A stretch of 53,230 nt of DNA, taken from assembly GCA_947472885.1 (NCBI GenBank), contig CANJBX010000023.1, positions 1-53,230 of the forward strand, read 5' to 3'. The position numbers and the translations under genes were made by a program. Below the pieces are notes generated by a model that did no database searches, had not been told where the DNA came from, and saw nothing but the letters and a program-made list of their open reading frames with translations. Origin of the DNA: Hyphomicrobiaceae bacterium. GTDB lineage: Bacteria; Pseudomonadota; Alphaproteobacteria; Rhizobiales; Xanthobacteraceae. Below, one piece after another: positions 30,022 through 38,956 of this stretch. Numbering within the stretch: the first letter of the stretch is position 1; every line of letters starts with the position of its first letter.

Positions 30022-30110
30022 CGTCATTGCGAGCGAAGCGAAGCAATCCCGGTCAGGCATGCACACCTGACCGGGATTGCTTCGTCGCGCTATACGCTCC
30101 TCGCAATGAT
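30022..30110. repeat. Dispersed repeat family B, copy 1 (TCATTGCGAG...CTCGCAATGA)
   Basis: Outer arms TCATTGCGAGCG and CTCGCAATGA enclose a perfect 16-base inverted repeat, AAGCAATCCCGGTCAG and CTGACCGGGATTGCTT, around a 10-base loop. The same core recurs at 47973-48060. It sits after gapR, where the hairpin can end transcription. Confidence 0.85.
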
Positions 30111-30169
30111 AGAAGGGCTGCCTTTGCGGGTCTGACGACTGAGTTATTTTGAGAAACTTCGGCGGCGCC

Positions 30170-31831
30170 TTACTGCGCCAGCATCGCCGTCCGCGTCACG
30201 AACGAGACGCTTTCGAGGAACACCACGGCCTCGCCGCTGAAGCGGTTGGTGGTCATGCCGGTCATCGGATCATCCGAGAACGTCATCGCCAGCGCCGACT
30301 TCGGCTTGCGCATCAGCGGCCGCAGTTCCTTCGGGTCCGGTGTACCCATGATCGTGGCGCTCATGAAATTCTGCAGGTCCGGCGCTATCACGATGGCGCG
30401 CATCCAGATGTCGTCGAAATTGACCGACGCCACGATCTGGACCGGACGAACCATGCCGGCCGGCGTTGCCGGCGCATTCGCCACCTGCGGCGGGCGCGGC
30501 ATATTCGCGATGACCGATGCGTAGCCGAGCGGGATGTTGTTTGACGGCATCGGCACGGCGCCGGAGGCTTCGGCGAACGCGACCTTGAACGAGTTGGCCG
30601 TGCCGATCTGCTTCAGGCCGTCATCGCCCCAGGTGCCGCGCGCGGAGAACACGTTGCCGCTAGCGACGACGGTGTTGCGGGTGGATTTGGTTGCGGTGGT
30701 GGTGGCCTTGCCGGCGTCGGCGAGGATACGCGCCGCGGCAATAGGAGCATTTTGCGCGACCTGCGAGGGGCGTGCCGGACGGATCGGCGGCATCGGAATG
30801 GCGGCCACCCTGACCGGCGTGATCTGCTCGCTGCTACCGGGCACCGGGGCAGGCAGGGCCGCTGCGGCAATTCTCGCCGGAGCAGGGGCTGCAGCAACCG
30901 CTGCTACCGCAGCAACGGTGCGCGGCGCTTCACGCTGCGGCTCCCGCTTCATGGGCCCTACAGCTGGATTGTTGGTGATGCTGGAGGAACTGTCCTGACC
31001 CACAGCGGTGGCGGTGGTTTCCTCGGCCTCATCCTTCGAATTGAAAATGGCGGCCAGCAGGTTGTTCTTCGGCTTGGCGCCGGTTGCGACACCCGCAGAC
31101 GCCATCGCGATACGGGACGGCATGCTGGTGCCGCGGTTCTCAATATCGGCAAGGGCGAGGGCGTACCCTCTGAGCGGCTGTCCGTCGCTCGGGATATGAA
31201 CGGTGCGGCCATCCGGGAAAACCCTGGCGAGCTGGTCGGGGTTCATGCGCGGCCAGTGGCGCACGCTGCCGACGTCCATGTGGACGAATGGCGAGCCCGA
31301 TGCCGGATAGTAGCCAACGCCGCCGCGCTGCAGCTTCAGCCCCATCTCGCGGGTCTGCTCCAGCGAAGCGCCGGGAATGTAGAAATCAATCGCCTTGCCC
31401 TGCGTGTGCTGGCTGAATTCCGCGACGCCCGATGAGCGGCGGCGCAGCATGGCGTTGGTGCCGGGCGAGCGATAGCCGCAGATGATCCAGATCGGCTTGC
31501 CGTTGCCGACTTCCTGCTGAATGGACCACAGGATGTCGATGGCCTGCGGGTCCATCCTGGTCGACTCGTTCTTGCGCCAGTCGCGCATGATCCAGTCGAT
31601 CTTCTTCAGCGCGTCGGCGTCATAACGCCCGTTGCGCTTGTAGGTGACGGTGAGTTCTTCGTTGGTGTGAACGTGGTGCAGCGAGAGGGTGCGGGTGTCG
31701 CCGTTGGCGGCTGCGGTCTGCGTATTGTCGAAACCACAGGCGACCATGAGCATCGCAAGCGCAGAACGCGCGAGACGCGACGATCGGTATGTTGAGAGTC
31801 TCGCGATACCTACCGACAAACCCGATCTCAC
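30170..31831 (-). CDS. DUF882 (peptidase M15-like) cell-wall protein with long C-terminal extension
   Basis: A 553-residue protein. After an N-terminal hydrophobic segment (a probable signal or lipoprotein-like peptide near residues 22-32) comes a domain at about residues 45-200 resembling DUF882/YcbK (MepK), a zinc-dependent D,D-type murein endopeptidase: HHVHTNEELTV, GYRSPGTNA, SQHTQGKAIDFYIPG and YPASGSPFVHMDVG. The His and Asp residues match the metal site of the M15 fold. The remaining 330 residues are Ala/Pro-rich and then of unknown fold. The start is uncertain: GTG 31831 (used here) or a TTG at 31849. It is upstream of nothing obvious; the L,D-transpeptidase gene lies 245 bases away in the same direction. 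Confidence 0.82.
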   Translation of the reverse strand: MRSGLSVGIARLSTYRSSRLARSALAMLMVACGFDNTQTAAANGDTRTLSLHHVHTNEELTVTYKRNGRYDADALKKIDWIMRDWRKNESTRMDPQAIDILWSIQQEVGNGKPIWIICGYRSPGTNAMLRRRSSGVAEFSQHTQGKAIDFYIPGASLEQTREMGLKLQRGGVGYYPASGSPFVHMDVGSVRHWPRMNPDQLARVFPDGRTVHIPSDGQPLRGYALALADIENRGTSMPSRIAMASAGVATGAKPKNNLLAAIFNSKDEAEETTATAVGQDSSSSITNNPAVGPMKREPQREAPRTVAAVAAVAAAPAPARIAAAALPAPVPGSSEQITPVRVAAIPMPPIRPARPSQVAQNAPIAAARILADAGKATTTATKSTRNTVVASGNVFSARGTWGDDGLKQIGTANSFKVAFAEASGAVPMPSNNIPLGYASVIANMPRPPQVANAPATPAGMVRPVQIVASVNFDDIWMRAIVIAPDLQNFMSATIMGTPDPKELRPLMRKPKSALAMTFSDDPMTGMTTNRFSGEAVVFLESVSFVTRTAMLAQ

Positions 31832-32022
31832 TGATACGACACGGCACAAGAACGCATCGCGGCGTACCGCGATGAACGTGACTAATGATGTCCTAATCGG
31901 GATCGGTTAATTCGCGCTAAAGCGCGTCCCCCCGCCCCTGCAACATCCCCTAAGTATCGGAGGACTATGGCAGAAAATGGCCGCGGCACGCACGGCGGGA
32001 TCGTTCGGTGGTTAATGGGTAC

Positions 32023-32050
32023 GGCTGGCGGTGTTTTAAGACCGCCAGCC
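32023..32050. terminator. Stable hairpin, likely transcript end of the L,D-transpeptidase gene
   Basis: GGCTGGCGGT (32023-32032) pairs perfectly with ACCGCCAGCC (32041-32050) over an 8-base loop that is T-rich on the plus strand. It lies 26 bases beyond the L,D-transpeptidase stop on the minus strand. The T-run after it is weak, so termination efficiency is uncertain. Confidence 0.55.
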
Positions 32051-32076
32051 GGCTATTTCTTGTGATTCTTTCGCAG

Positions 32077-34197
32077 TTACCAGGAGAACAGCGAACGATC
32101 CACAGGCCGGCGTGCAGTCGTGCCGCCGCGGGTCGTGGTCGGCTGGTCCTGGACCTGCTGCCGGTTGCCACCGCCGAACAGCGCTTCGAAGAAGTTGCCG
32201 CCGCCGCTATTGGAAGCATAGGCCCCGGCGACGCCCGGCGGCAACGAGACCGACGGGCGGCTGTAGTTCGGCTGCGGGTTATCGACCGGCACGTCGAGGA
32301 TCTTACGGTCGCCCTTCAGGAGCGCGATGATCGCGGCGTCGCGGCCATAGACGTCGTCGCGGGTCTGCAGCTTGCCTTCGTCCACGAACGCGGTCTGGTA
32401 CGTGATGTGTACCGGGATATGCGTCTGCAGCTTGATGTCGATTTCCGACGGGCCGTACATGCTCTTGAGCTTTTCAGCCGAGTAGCCGTCCTTCGGGTTC
32501 GCCAGGCTGAGGATCATTTCGCCATACTTCAGCGGGTTTTCGACGCGCATGCAGCCGTGGCTGTAGGCGCGCGGGAAGCGGGCGAACAGGTGCTTCTCCG
32601 GGGTGTCGTGCTGGTAGACGAGGAACTTGTTGGGGAAGTTGAAGCGGATGCGGCCGAGCGCATTGCCGTCGCCCGGCGGCTGCGCGATGTGGATGCCGCC
32701 ATCGGCGGCCTGCGTGAGCTTGAAGCCCATGCGCTGCAGCACGGTAGGGTCCTGCTGGAGCGCCGGGAGATATTCGCCGTACACGATTGACGGCGGCACG
32801 TTCCAGGTCGGGTTGACGGTGATGAACTTCATGGTTTCGGAGAGCAGCGGCGTCGCGTGCTTGCCCGGCTTGCCGGTGACGACGTTGGTCTGCCAGACCT
32901 GCGCTTCGCCGTTGTAAACGCGCAGCGTGTAGTCCGGGATGTTGAGGATCACGCGCTTGGCGCCGAGATCGCGCGGTACCCAGCGCCAGCGTTCGAGGTT
33001 CGCGACGATGGTGTCGGCGAGATGCTCGCGCTTCGGGCCGTTCATCGCGGTGATGGTGGCGGCGCCGAGGTTGCCGTCCGGCTTGATGTTATTGGCCTTC
33101 TGGAACTTGGCGACGGCTTCCGACAAGTCCTTGTCGTAGGTGGTGTCGCCGGCCTTGGCGGCAACGCCGAGACGCTCGCGCAGCTGCGGCACGCGCGGAT
33201 CGGTCATTGCGGTCTTGCCGAGCTTGAGCGTCGGGCCAGCGCCGATGCGAACCGGCGCGGCTTCAGCCTTGACGCCACGGGCCTTGGCGAGCTGCGCCTT
33301 GAGCGCCTTGTATTGCGGATGTTGCGGCTCGTAGCTCGCCAGCACGCCTTCGACGTTCTTGGCGTCGGACAGCTTGCCGAGTACGTCTTTCGCTTCCGGC
33401 GCTTCGGGATTGTAGACGATGTCGGCGCTGACGCGCGAAAACGCGATGCGGCCGGTCTGCGCATGACGCGCATAGGCGAGCACAGACGCGGTCAGCTTGG
33501 CTTCCGCATCGGCGAGTGCGGCGGCATCCATGCCGGCCTTGAACGACGGGATCGGATAGTCGGCCGGATCGAGGCCATCGGCATCGACCTTCGAGAGATA
33601 GGCAACAGCCGCCTTGGCGCGGTCATTGGCGCCGGCGTTGCTGGTCCAGATCGGCGCGAACTTGCGGGCCGAATAGAAAGCTTCCGCGCCACTGCGATCG
33701 CCGGTCTTGAGGAACATGCGGTCGCTCTTGGCTGCGAACAGGTCACGCAGCTTTTCAGTGACGGCATCGGCCGACGCGGTGTTCTGCGGCTTCACTTCCG
33801 GGGTCTTGGCAGCTTCCACAGGCTTGGCAGCTTCAGCGGGCTTGGCTTCGACCGGCTTCGTCTCGGCAGCCTTCGGCGCTTCGACAGCCGGCTTGGTGTC
33901 GACGGCCTGCGATTCCATCGGCTTCGACTCGAGCGGCTTGGTCTCTGCGGACTTCTGCTGCGCGGGTGCCGGCGTTACCGCGGGCGCATTCATGATCTGC
34001 GGAGTGGATGCAGTCGTCTCACCCACGTCGCGCTGCGACGGCGGCGTTATATCGGCCTGCTCGGGAACCGGGACTTTCGATTCGATGGCGGAGGTGGTTG
34101 GCGTGTCGGTCTGCGCGTGAGCGGCAGGACCCGCGGCGGTCAGTGCTATTGCGATCGCAGTGCCGGCGAGCAGACGTTCAATACGGAAGATGGCCAT
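32077..34197 (-). CDS. L,D-transpeptidase (YcbB/LdtD-like) with PG-binding domain
   Basis: A 706-residue exported enzyme that forms 3-3 or related cross-links in peptidoglycan, or attaches proteins to it. Order: signal peptide (residues 1-28, AHAQ); a Lys/Pro/Glu/Ala-rich spacer with repeated ETKPVEAKPAE units (about 70-140); a scaffold region; a PG_binding_1 motif (KFQKANNIKPDGNLGAAT, about 370); and the YkuD catalytic part with YSHGCMRVEN, whose Cys is near residue 555. The C-terminal 60 residues are Gly/Gln-rich. The ATG at 34197 is preferred to the start at 34311. Its neighbour DUF882 also acts on the wall. Confidence 0.9.
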   Translation of the reverse strand: MAIFRIERLLAGTAIAIALTAAGPAAHAQTDTPTTSAIESKVPVPEQADITPPSQRDVGETTASTPQIMNAPAVTPAPAQQKSAETKPLESKPMESQAVDTKPAVEAPKAAETKPVEAKPAEAAKPVEAAKTPEVKPQNTASADAVTEKLRDLFAAKSDRMFLKTGDRSGAEAFYSARKFAPIWTSNAGANDRAKAAVAYLSKVDADGLDPADYPIPSFKAGMDAAALADAEAKLTASVLAYARHAQTGRIAFSRVSADIVYNPEAPEAKDVLGKLSDAKNVEGVLASYEPQHPQYKALKAQLAKARGVKAEAAPVRIGAGPTLKLGKTAMTDPRVPQLRERLGVAAKAGDTTYDKDLSEAVAKFQKANNIKPDGNLGAATITAMNGPKREHLADTIVANLERWRWVPRDLGAKRVILNIPDYTLRVYNGEAQVWQTNVVTGKPGKHATPLLSETMKFITVNPTWNVPPSIVYGEYLPALQQDPTVLQRMGFKLTQAADGGIHIAQPPGDGNALGRIRFNFPNKFLVYQHDTPEKHLFARFPRAYSHGCMRVENPLKYGEMILSLANPKDGYSAEKLKSMYGPSEIDIKLQTHIPVHITYQTAFVDEGKLQTRDDVYGRDAAIIALLKGDRKILDVPVDNPQPNYSRPSVSLPPGVAGAYASNSGGGNFFEALFGGGNRQQVQDQPTTTRGGTTARRPVDRSLFSW

Positions 34198-34400
34198 AGT
34201 CCGAATTCCCCTCCGGCGCGCCAGTGCCGCGCGCCCTTCAATGCAGCTTAATGAGCGACTCACATACGCATATCTGTGCGCCGATCCCATGGTCGCAATC
34301 CATGGCAGCACAGCTTACGTAATGTCACGCGACCATAGCTCAAAATGGTCCGGCCATGTCGCAATAAATCTTCGGAGATAACGGCATTTTGTCAGGAGTG

Positions 34401-35942
34401 TTACTCCCCGGATACGTCCGTTAACGGGCCCGCTTCTGCACTCAAACCCAGGCTTTCCAGCTTGCGATACAGCGTTGACCGGCCGATTTGCAGTTTTCGG
34501 GCGACCTCGGACATCTGGCCTCGGTAGTGGGTTATGGCGAAGCGGATAACTTCGGCCTCGATTTCCTCAAGCGGACGGACATCGCCATCGTTCAGCATGG
34601 TTAATACGCCGGGCGGGGTTGCCATATTTCCGGCAACGGCTGTCGATGGCCAGCCGGCATGGTCGCCGATGGTAATCGGGCCGAGCGGCGGCGAAACAAC
34701 CGGGGGCAGCGCTGCCTCGTTTCCGGTTGCGGAAAACGTGTTTGATTCGGCGTGTGTTTCCACCGGGGTCATCGCGACCTGCGGAATTTCATCGACACCG
34801 ATTTCGTCGCCGTCGGCCAGCACCACGGCGCGGAAAATCGTGTTCTCGAGTTGCCGCACGTTGCCGGGCCAGCGATGCGCTGCGAGGAGCTGCAAGGCCT
34901 GTGCGGAAACCGAGCGCACGCGCTTGCCTTCCTCCGTCGCGAAGCGAATGAGGAAGTGCCGCACCAGATCGGGAATGTCCTCGCTGCGTTCGCGCAGCGG
35001 CGGAATCGAAATCGGGAAAACATGCAGGCGATAGAACAGGTCTTCGCGGAAGCGGCCGGACTTCACATCCGCCATCAGGTCGCGATTGGTCGCCGAGATG
35101 ACGCGGACATCGACCTTCACCGGCTTGCGCGCGCCGACCGGCTCGACTTCGCCTTCCTGGATCGCGCGCAGCAATTTCACCTGTGCCGCGGGCGGCAGTG
35201 CACCAACCTCATCGAGAAACAGCGTGCCGCCGTCGGCTTCGACGAACTTGCCTGAATGGCGTTCGGTGGCGCCCGTGAATGCACCCTTCTCGTGGCCAAA
35301 AAGGATCGATTCCACAAGGTTATCCGGGATCGCGCCGCAGTTGACGGCGACCAGTTGCTTGGCGCGGCGCGTGCTCGATCCGTGGATTGAGCGCGCGATC
35401 AGTTCCTTGCCGACGCCGGACTCACCGCCGATGGAAACCGGAATTTGCGAGGATGCGGCCTTCTCCGCGCCGCGCAGCACGGCATGCATCCGTGCCGAGC
35501 GGGTGATGATGTCCTTGAAGGTCAGCGTGCCGGATTGCGTGCGCTTGAGGCGCGTCAGTTCGCCGGCCAGCGCGCGGGTGGCGAGTGCATTGCGCAGCGA
35601 GACCTGCACGCGTTCGGGGCTGGCAGGCTTTACCACGAAGTCAGCTGCGCCCGCGCGCATCGCGGTCACGACATTGTCGATGCCGCCATGGGCGGTCTGC
35701 ACGATCACGGGAATCGCAATGCTGCGTTCGCGCATCTGCGCCAGCACGCCGAGGCCGTCGAGGTCGGGCATCACGAGATCAAGAATGACGCCGTCGATGG
35801 CGTTGCTGCTGTCGGACAGGATGGCGAGTGCGGCGTCGCCGGAATCGGCGGTCATGGTCTCATAGCCGAAACGCGCGGTCATCGCCTCGACCAGCCGGCG
35901 CTGCACCGGATCGTCATCGACAATCAAAATACGCTCGGCCAT
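34401..35942 (-). CDS. Sigma-54-dependent response regulator (NtrC type)
   Basis: A 513-residue regulator with three domains: receiver (acidic pocket DDD near residue 9, phosphoacceptor D55 in ILDLVMPD, Lys in VVKPAS), AAA+ ATPase (Walker A GESGVGKE near residue 165, sigma-54 contact GAFTGA near 225, Walker B FLDEVGA) and a C-terminal Fis-type HTH (EVARKLQIGRSTLYRKLESLGL). A phosphorylated oligomer would open sigma-54 promoters. No histidine kinase is beside it, so the signal is unknown. The ATG at 35942 is the natural start; upstream codons include TTGs. Confidence 0.93.
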   Translation of the reverse strand: MAERILIVDDDPVQRRLVEAMTARFGYETMTADSGDAALAILSDSSNAIDGVILDLVMPDLDGLGVLAQMRERSIAIPVIVQTAHGGIDNVVTAMRAGAADFVVKPASPERVQVSLRNALATRALAGELTRLKRTQSGTLTFKDIITRSARMHAVLRGAEKAASSQIPVSIGGESGVGKELIARSIHGSSTRRAKQLVAVNCGAIPDNLVESILFGHEKGAFTGATERHSGKFVEADGGTLFLDEVGALPPAAQVKLLRAIQEGEVEPVGARKPVKVDVRVISATNRDLMADVKSGRFREDLFYRLHVFPISIPPLRERSEDIPDLVRHFLIRFATEEGKRVRSVSAQALQLLAAHRWPGNVRQLENTIFRAVVLADGDEIGVDEIPQVAMTPVETHAESNTFSATGNEAALPPVVSPPLGPITIGDHAGWPSTAVAGNMATPPGVLTMLNDGDVRPLEEIEAEVIRFAITHYRGQMSEVARKLQIGRSTLYRKLESLGLSAEAGPLTDVSGE

Positions 35943-36186
35943 TTCTTGCCCCAATGAACTTTGTTTCAATTCGGGGCACTGTGGCCGAGTTCGATTAATG
36001 TCTTGTTAAGTGGGCGTTTGCGCTGTGGCGGTCTGACAAAGGTGGCGCCAGCGAGAGTGCCGCTGATGTGCAAACGCGCCCCGTGGCAACACGCATGCAA
36101 AAAATCAGCAGGTCACGGCTTTGCCACAAGGCGCGGCTCAAGTAACGATTAAAAACGCGCGCAACACCGACAGATTGAATTTGCAT

Positions 36187-38073
36187 ATGCCCCAACGTGC
36201 CCGCCCTTCGCGAACCCGCAAGCCTCTGGCGATGGAAGCCAAAAGCCGCAAAGCGGCGCCGAAGCGGGCTAATGCCAAGGGTGCTACGCTAAAGGGCCTC
36301 CGCGGTCTGCCCGAATGGAATCTCAATGATCTTTATGCCGGGATTGACGCGCCGGAAGTGAAGCGCGACCTCGACCGCGCCGACAGCTACAGCGTGGCTT
36401 TCGAGGAAACCTTCAAGGGCAAGCTCGCGGCGCTGGCGGAGGGCGAGGATCCCGGCATCAAGCTCGCGGAAGCCGTCACGCGCTACGAGATGATCGACGA
36501 CCTCCTTGGGCGTTTGATCTCGTTCGCGCATCTCGTCTATGCGGGCAATACCACCGACCCGGTACGTGCAAAATTCTTCGGCGACGTGCAGGAGCGCATC
36601 ACCTCGGCGTCGTCGCATCTTCTGTTCTTCACGCTTGAACTCAACCGCATCGACGATGCTGCGCTCGACCGCGCCATGGCGGAGCCGAAGCTCGGTTATT
36701 ACCGGCCGTGGATCGAGGACGTCCGCAAGGAAAAGCCGTTTCAGCTTGAAGACCGCGTCGAGCAGCTGTTCCACGAAAAATCCGCCAGCAGCTTCAGCGC
36801 ATGGAATCGCCTGTTCGACGAAACGATTGCGGGGCTGCGCTTCAAGGTCGGCGGCAAGCTGCTGCCGATCGAGCAGACGCTGAACATGCTGCAGGACGCC
36901 AAGGGTGAGATGCGCAAGGCGGCGGCGCTGGCGCTTGGAAAAACCTTCAAGGAAAACCTGCGCGTCTTCACGCTCATTACCAACACGCTTGCCAAGGACA
37001 AGGAAATTTCCGACCGCTGGCGCGGCTTCACCGACATCGCGGACTCGCGCCACCTCGGCAACCGCGTCGAGCACGAAGTGGTCGATGCCTTGGTGAAGTC
37101 GGTGCAGGATGCCTATCCGCGGCTTTCGCACCGCTATTACGCGCTGAAGGCAAGGTGGTTCGGCAAGAAGCGCCTGATGTATTGGGACCGCAACGCGCCG
37201 CTGCCGAAGGTGGCGACGCCGAACATTGCGTGGCCGCAGGCGCGCGAGACGGTGCTGTCGGCCTATGGCGACTTCTCGCCGCGCATGGCCGACATTGCGC
37301 AGCGTTTCTTCGACAAGAACTGGATCGACGCGCCGACCCGGCCCGGCAAGGCGCCGGGTGCGTTCTCGCATCCGACGGTGCCGTCGGCGCATCCGTATGT
37401 GCTGCTCAACTACCAGGGCAAGACGCGCGACGTGATGACGCTCGCCCATGAACTCGGCCATGGTGTGCATCAGGTGCTGGCCGGGCGGCAGGGCGCATTG
37501 ATGGCGCCGACGCCGCTGACACTCGCGGAAACCGCCAGCGTGTTCGGCGAAATGCTCACGTTCAAGCGGCTGCTTGCGCAGACGAAAGACAAGAAGGCGC
37601 GCAAGGCGATGCTGGCGTCCAAGGTCGAGGACATGCTCAACACCGTGGTGCGCCAGATCGCGTTCTATACGTTCGAGCGCAAGGTCCACACCGAGCGCAA
37701 GGATGGCGAACTCACGTCGGAACGTCTGTGCGAAATCTGGATGGACGTGCAGCGCGAAAGCCTCGGCCCGGCCATCGAGTTCAAGCCGGAATATGCGGCG
37801 TTCTGGACCTACATCGGCCACTTCATCCATTCGCCGTTCTACGTCTACGCCTATGCGTTTGGCGACTGCCTCGTGAATTCGCTCTATGCGGTCTACGATA
37901 ACAGCCACGAAGGCTTCGCCGAGCGTTATCTCGACATGCTGGCCGCCGGCGGGACCAAACATCACGCCGAACTGCTCAAGCCATTCGGCCTCGATGCGCG
38001 CGAGCCGGCGTTCTGGCAGGGCGGGCTGAGTGTGATCGAAGGGATGATCACGGAACTCGAAGGGCTGGACTAA
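36187..38073 (+). CDS. pepF: Oligoendopeptidase F (M3 metallopeptidase)
   Basis: The cytoplasmic zinc peptidase cleaves short peptides. About 628 residues match the M3B (PepF) family. The active site HELGHGVHQVL lies at about residue 422 (zinc ligands His-His, catalytic Glu) with the downstream Glu ligand in LAETASVFGEML. The N-terminus is a Lys/Arg/Ala-rich tail preceding GLPEWNLNDLYAGIDAPE, which is where homology begins. Possible starts are ATG 36187 (used), ATG 36232 and TTG 36121; none has a strong ribosome binding site. Its 3' end overlaps the convergent hydratase gene by 4 bases. Confidence 0.93.
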   Translation: MPQRARPSRTRKPLAMEAKSRKAAPKRANAKGATLKGLRGLPEWNLNDLYAGIDAPEVKRDLDRADSYSVAFEETFKGKLAALAEGEDPGIKLAEAVTRYEMIDDLLGRLISFAHLVYAGNTTDPVRAKFFGDVQERITSASSHLLFFTLELNRIDDAALDRAMAEPKLGYYRPWIEDVRKEKPFQLEDRVEQLFHEKSASSFSAWNRLFDETIAGLRFKVGGKLLPIEQTLNMLQDAKGEMRKAAALALGKTFKENLRVFTLITNTLAKDKEISDRWRGFTDIADSRHLGNRVEHEVVDALVKSVQDAYPRLSHRYYALKARWFGKKRLMYWDRNAPLPKVATPNIAWPQARETVLSAYGDFSPRMADIAQRFFDKNWIDAPTRPGKAPGAFSHPTVPSAHPYVLLNYQGKTRDVMTLAHELGHGVHQVLAGRQGALMAPTPLTLAETASVFGEMLTFKRLLAQTKDKKARKAMLASKVEDMLNTVVRQIAFYTFERKVHTERKDGELTSERLCEIWMDVQRESLGPAIEFKPEYAAFWTYIGHFIHSPFYVYAYAFGDCLVNSLYAVYDNSHEGFAERYLDMLAAGGTKHHAELLKPFGLDAREPAFWQGGLSVIEGMITELEGLD

Positions 38074-38858
38074 CTTCCCGTGTAGTTCGGCGCACGGCGT
38101 TCTATCAATGCGGCGAGTCCTTCGCCAAGATCATGCGTCGGCACCATGCGGGCGAATTGCTCGCTCTCCATCTGCAGCCCTTCCGCGATGGCCATATTCA
38201 GCCCGCGCGTGACAGCGGTGATGATGCTTCCTGTCGCGAGCGGGGAATGACGCAGGATGCGCTCCGCGAGGTGTCGCGCCGCGGGCAACAGGTCGTCATG
38301 CGGCACGACGGCGTTGATAAGGCCCATCGCCAGCGCCTGCGCGGGCGAGAACGGATCGCCGGTCAGCAGCAATTCCAGCGCGCGCTTGCGCCCGGCGAGT
38401 CGCGGCAGGCGCTGCGTGCCGCCGAACGTCGGCGGCATGCCGAGATTGATTTCCGGTTTGGCGAACAGCGCGTTCTCGCTGGCGACCGCGAGGTGCACGG
38501 CCTCGGTGATTTCGCAGCCGCCGCCGAATGCGATGCCATTGACGGCGGCGATCACCGGCTTGCGGAAGGCTTCCAGCCGCGCCGTCATCGCCTGTCCGCG
38601 CCGTACGAAGTCGCGCATGGCGGTGTCGGCGCCCAGCTTCACGCTTTGCGAAAACTCGTGGATGTCGCCGCCCGCCGAGAACGCGCGCCCCGCGCCGGTG
38701 AGGATGACGGCGTGCACATCGGGCATCACTTCAAGCTCGTCGAGCAGCACCATCAGGCGGTCGATGGTCTCGCAATTCAGCGCATTGAGCTTGTGCGGCC
38801 GGTTGAGCGTCAGCACGGCGATGCGGTCGGCAACAGTCAGAGGCACGGTGTCGGACAT
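38070..38858 (-). CDS. Enoyl-CoA hydratase/isomerase family protein
   Basis: A 262-residue crotonase-fold enzyme. The oxyanion hole residues lie in NALNCETI and GAGRAFSAGGDI (about residue 62), and AVNGIAFGGGCEITEAVHLAVASENALF at about 98-125 carries the second one; the catalytic Glu of the standard hydratase site appears replaced in NLGMPPTFGGTQRLPR, which has no E at the usual first spot, so isomerase or another acyl-CoA activity is possible. Start ATG at 38858 (MSDTVPLT). It is divergent from the TetR gene, whose operator candidate lies between, so it is the likely regulated target. Confidence 0.88.
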   Translation of the reverse strand: MSDTVPLTVADRIAVLTLNRPHKLNALNCETIDRLMVLLDELEVMPDVHAVILTGAGRAFSAGGDIHEFSQSVKLGADTAMRDFVRRGQAMTARLEAFRKPVIAAVNGIAFGGGCEITEAVHLAVASENALFAKPEINLGMPPTFGGTQRLPRLAGRKRALELLLTGDPFSPAQALAMGLINAVVPHDDLLPAARHLAERILRHSPLATGSIITAVTRGLNMAIAEGLQMESEQFARMVPTHDLGEGLAALIERRAPNYTGS

Positions 38859-38908
38859 GCGGTTTCCCCGGAGTTTCAAGGCCGGGGCACTCTAGGCGTA
38901 ACGTCCAT

Positions 38909-38934
38909 TGTATAAACTCACTGGTCGGTATACA
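38909..38934. promoter_or_regulatory. Candidate TetR operator between hydratase and regulator
   Basis: TGTATA and TATACA are arranged as an inverted repeat with 14 bases between; the interior (AACTCACTGGTCGG) continues as a weaker palindrome. It lies 51 bases upstream of the hydratase start and 23 upstream of the regulator start, where binding could block both promoters. TetR-type operators are usually such extended palindromes. Confidence 0.5.
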
Positions 38935-38956
38935 TTGCGGCATGGCATGAACGAAG

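Noticed and set aside
32857-34251. 464-residue frame opposite the L,D-transpeptidase
   Set aside because: The transpeptidase is complete with signal peptide and catalytic Cys; the opposite frame is compositionally biased.
36289-37965. 558-residue frame opposite pepF
   Set aside because: pepF has its HELGH site and normal length; the opposite frame is a shadow.
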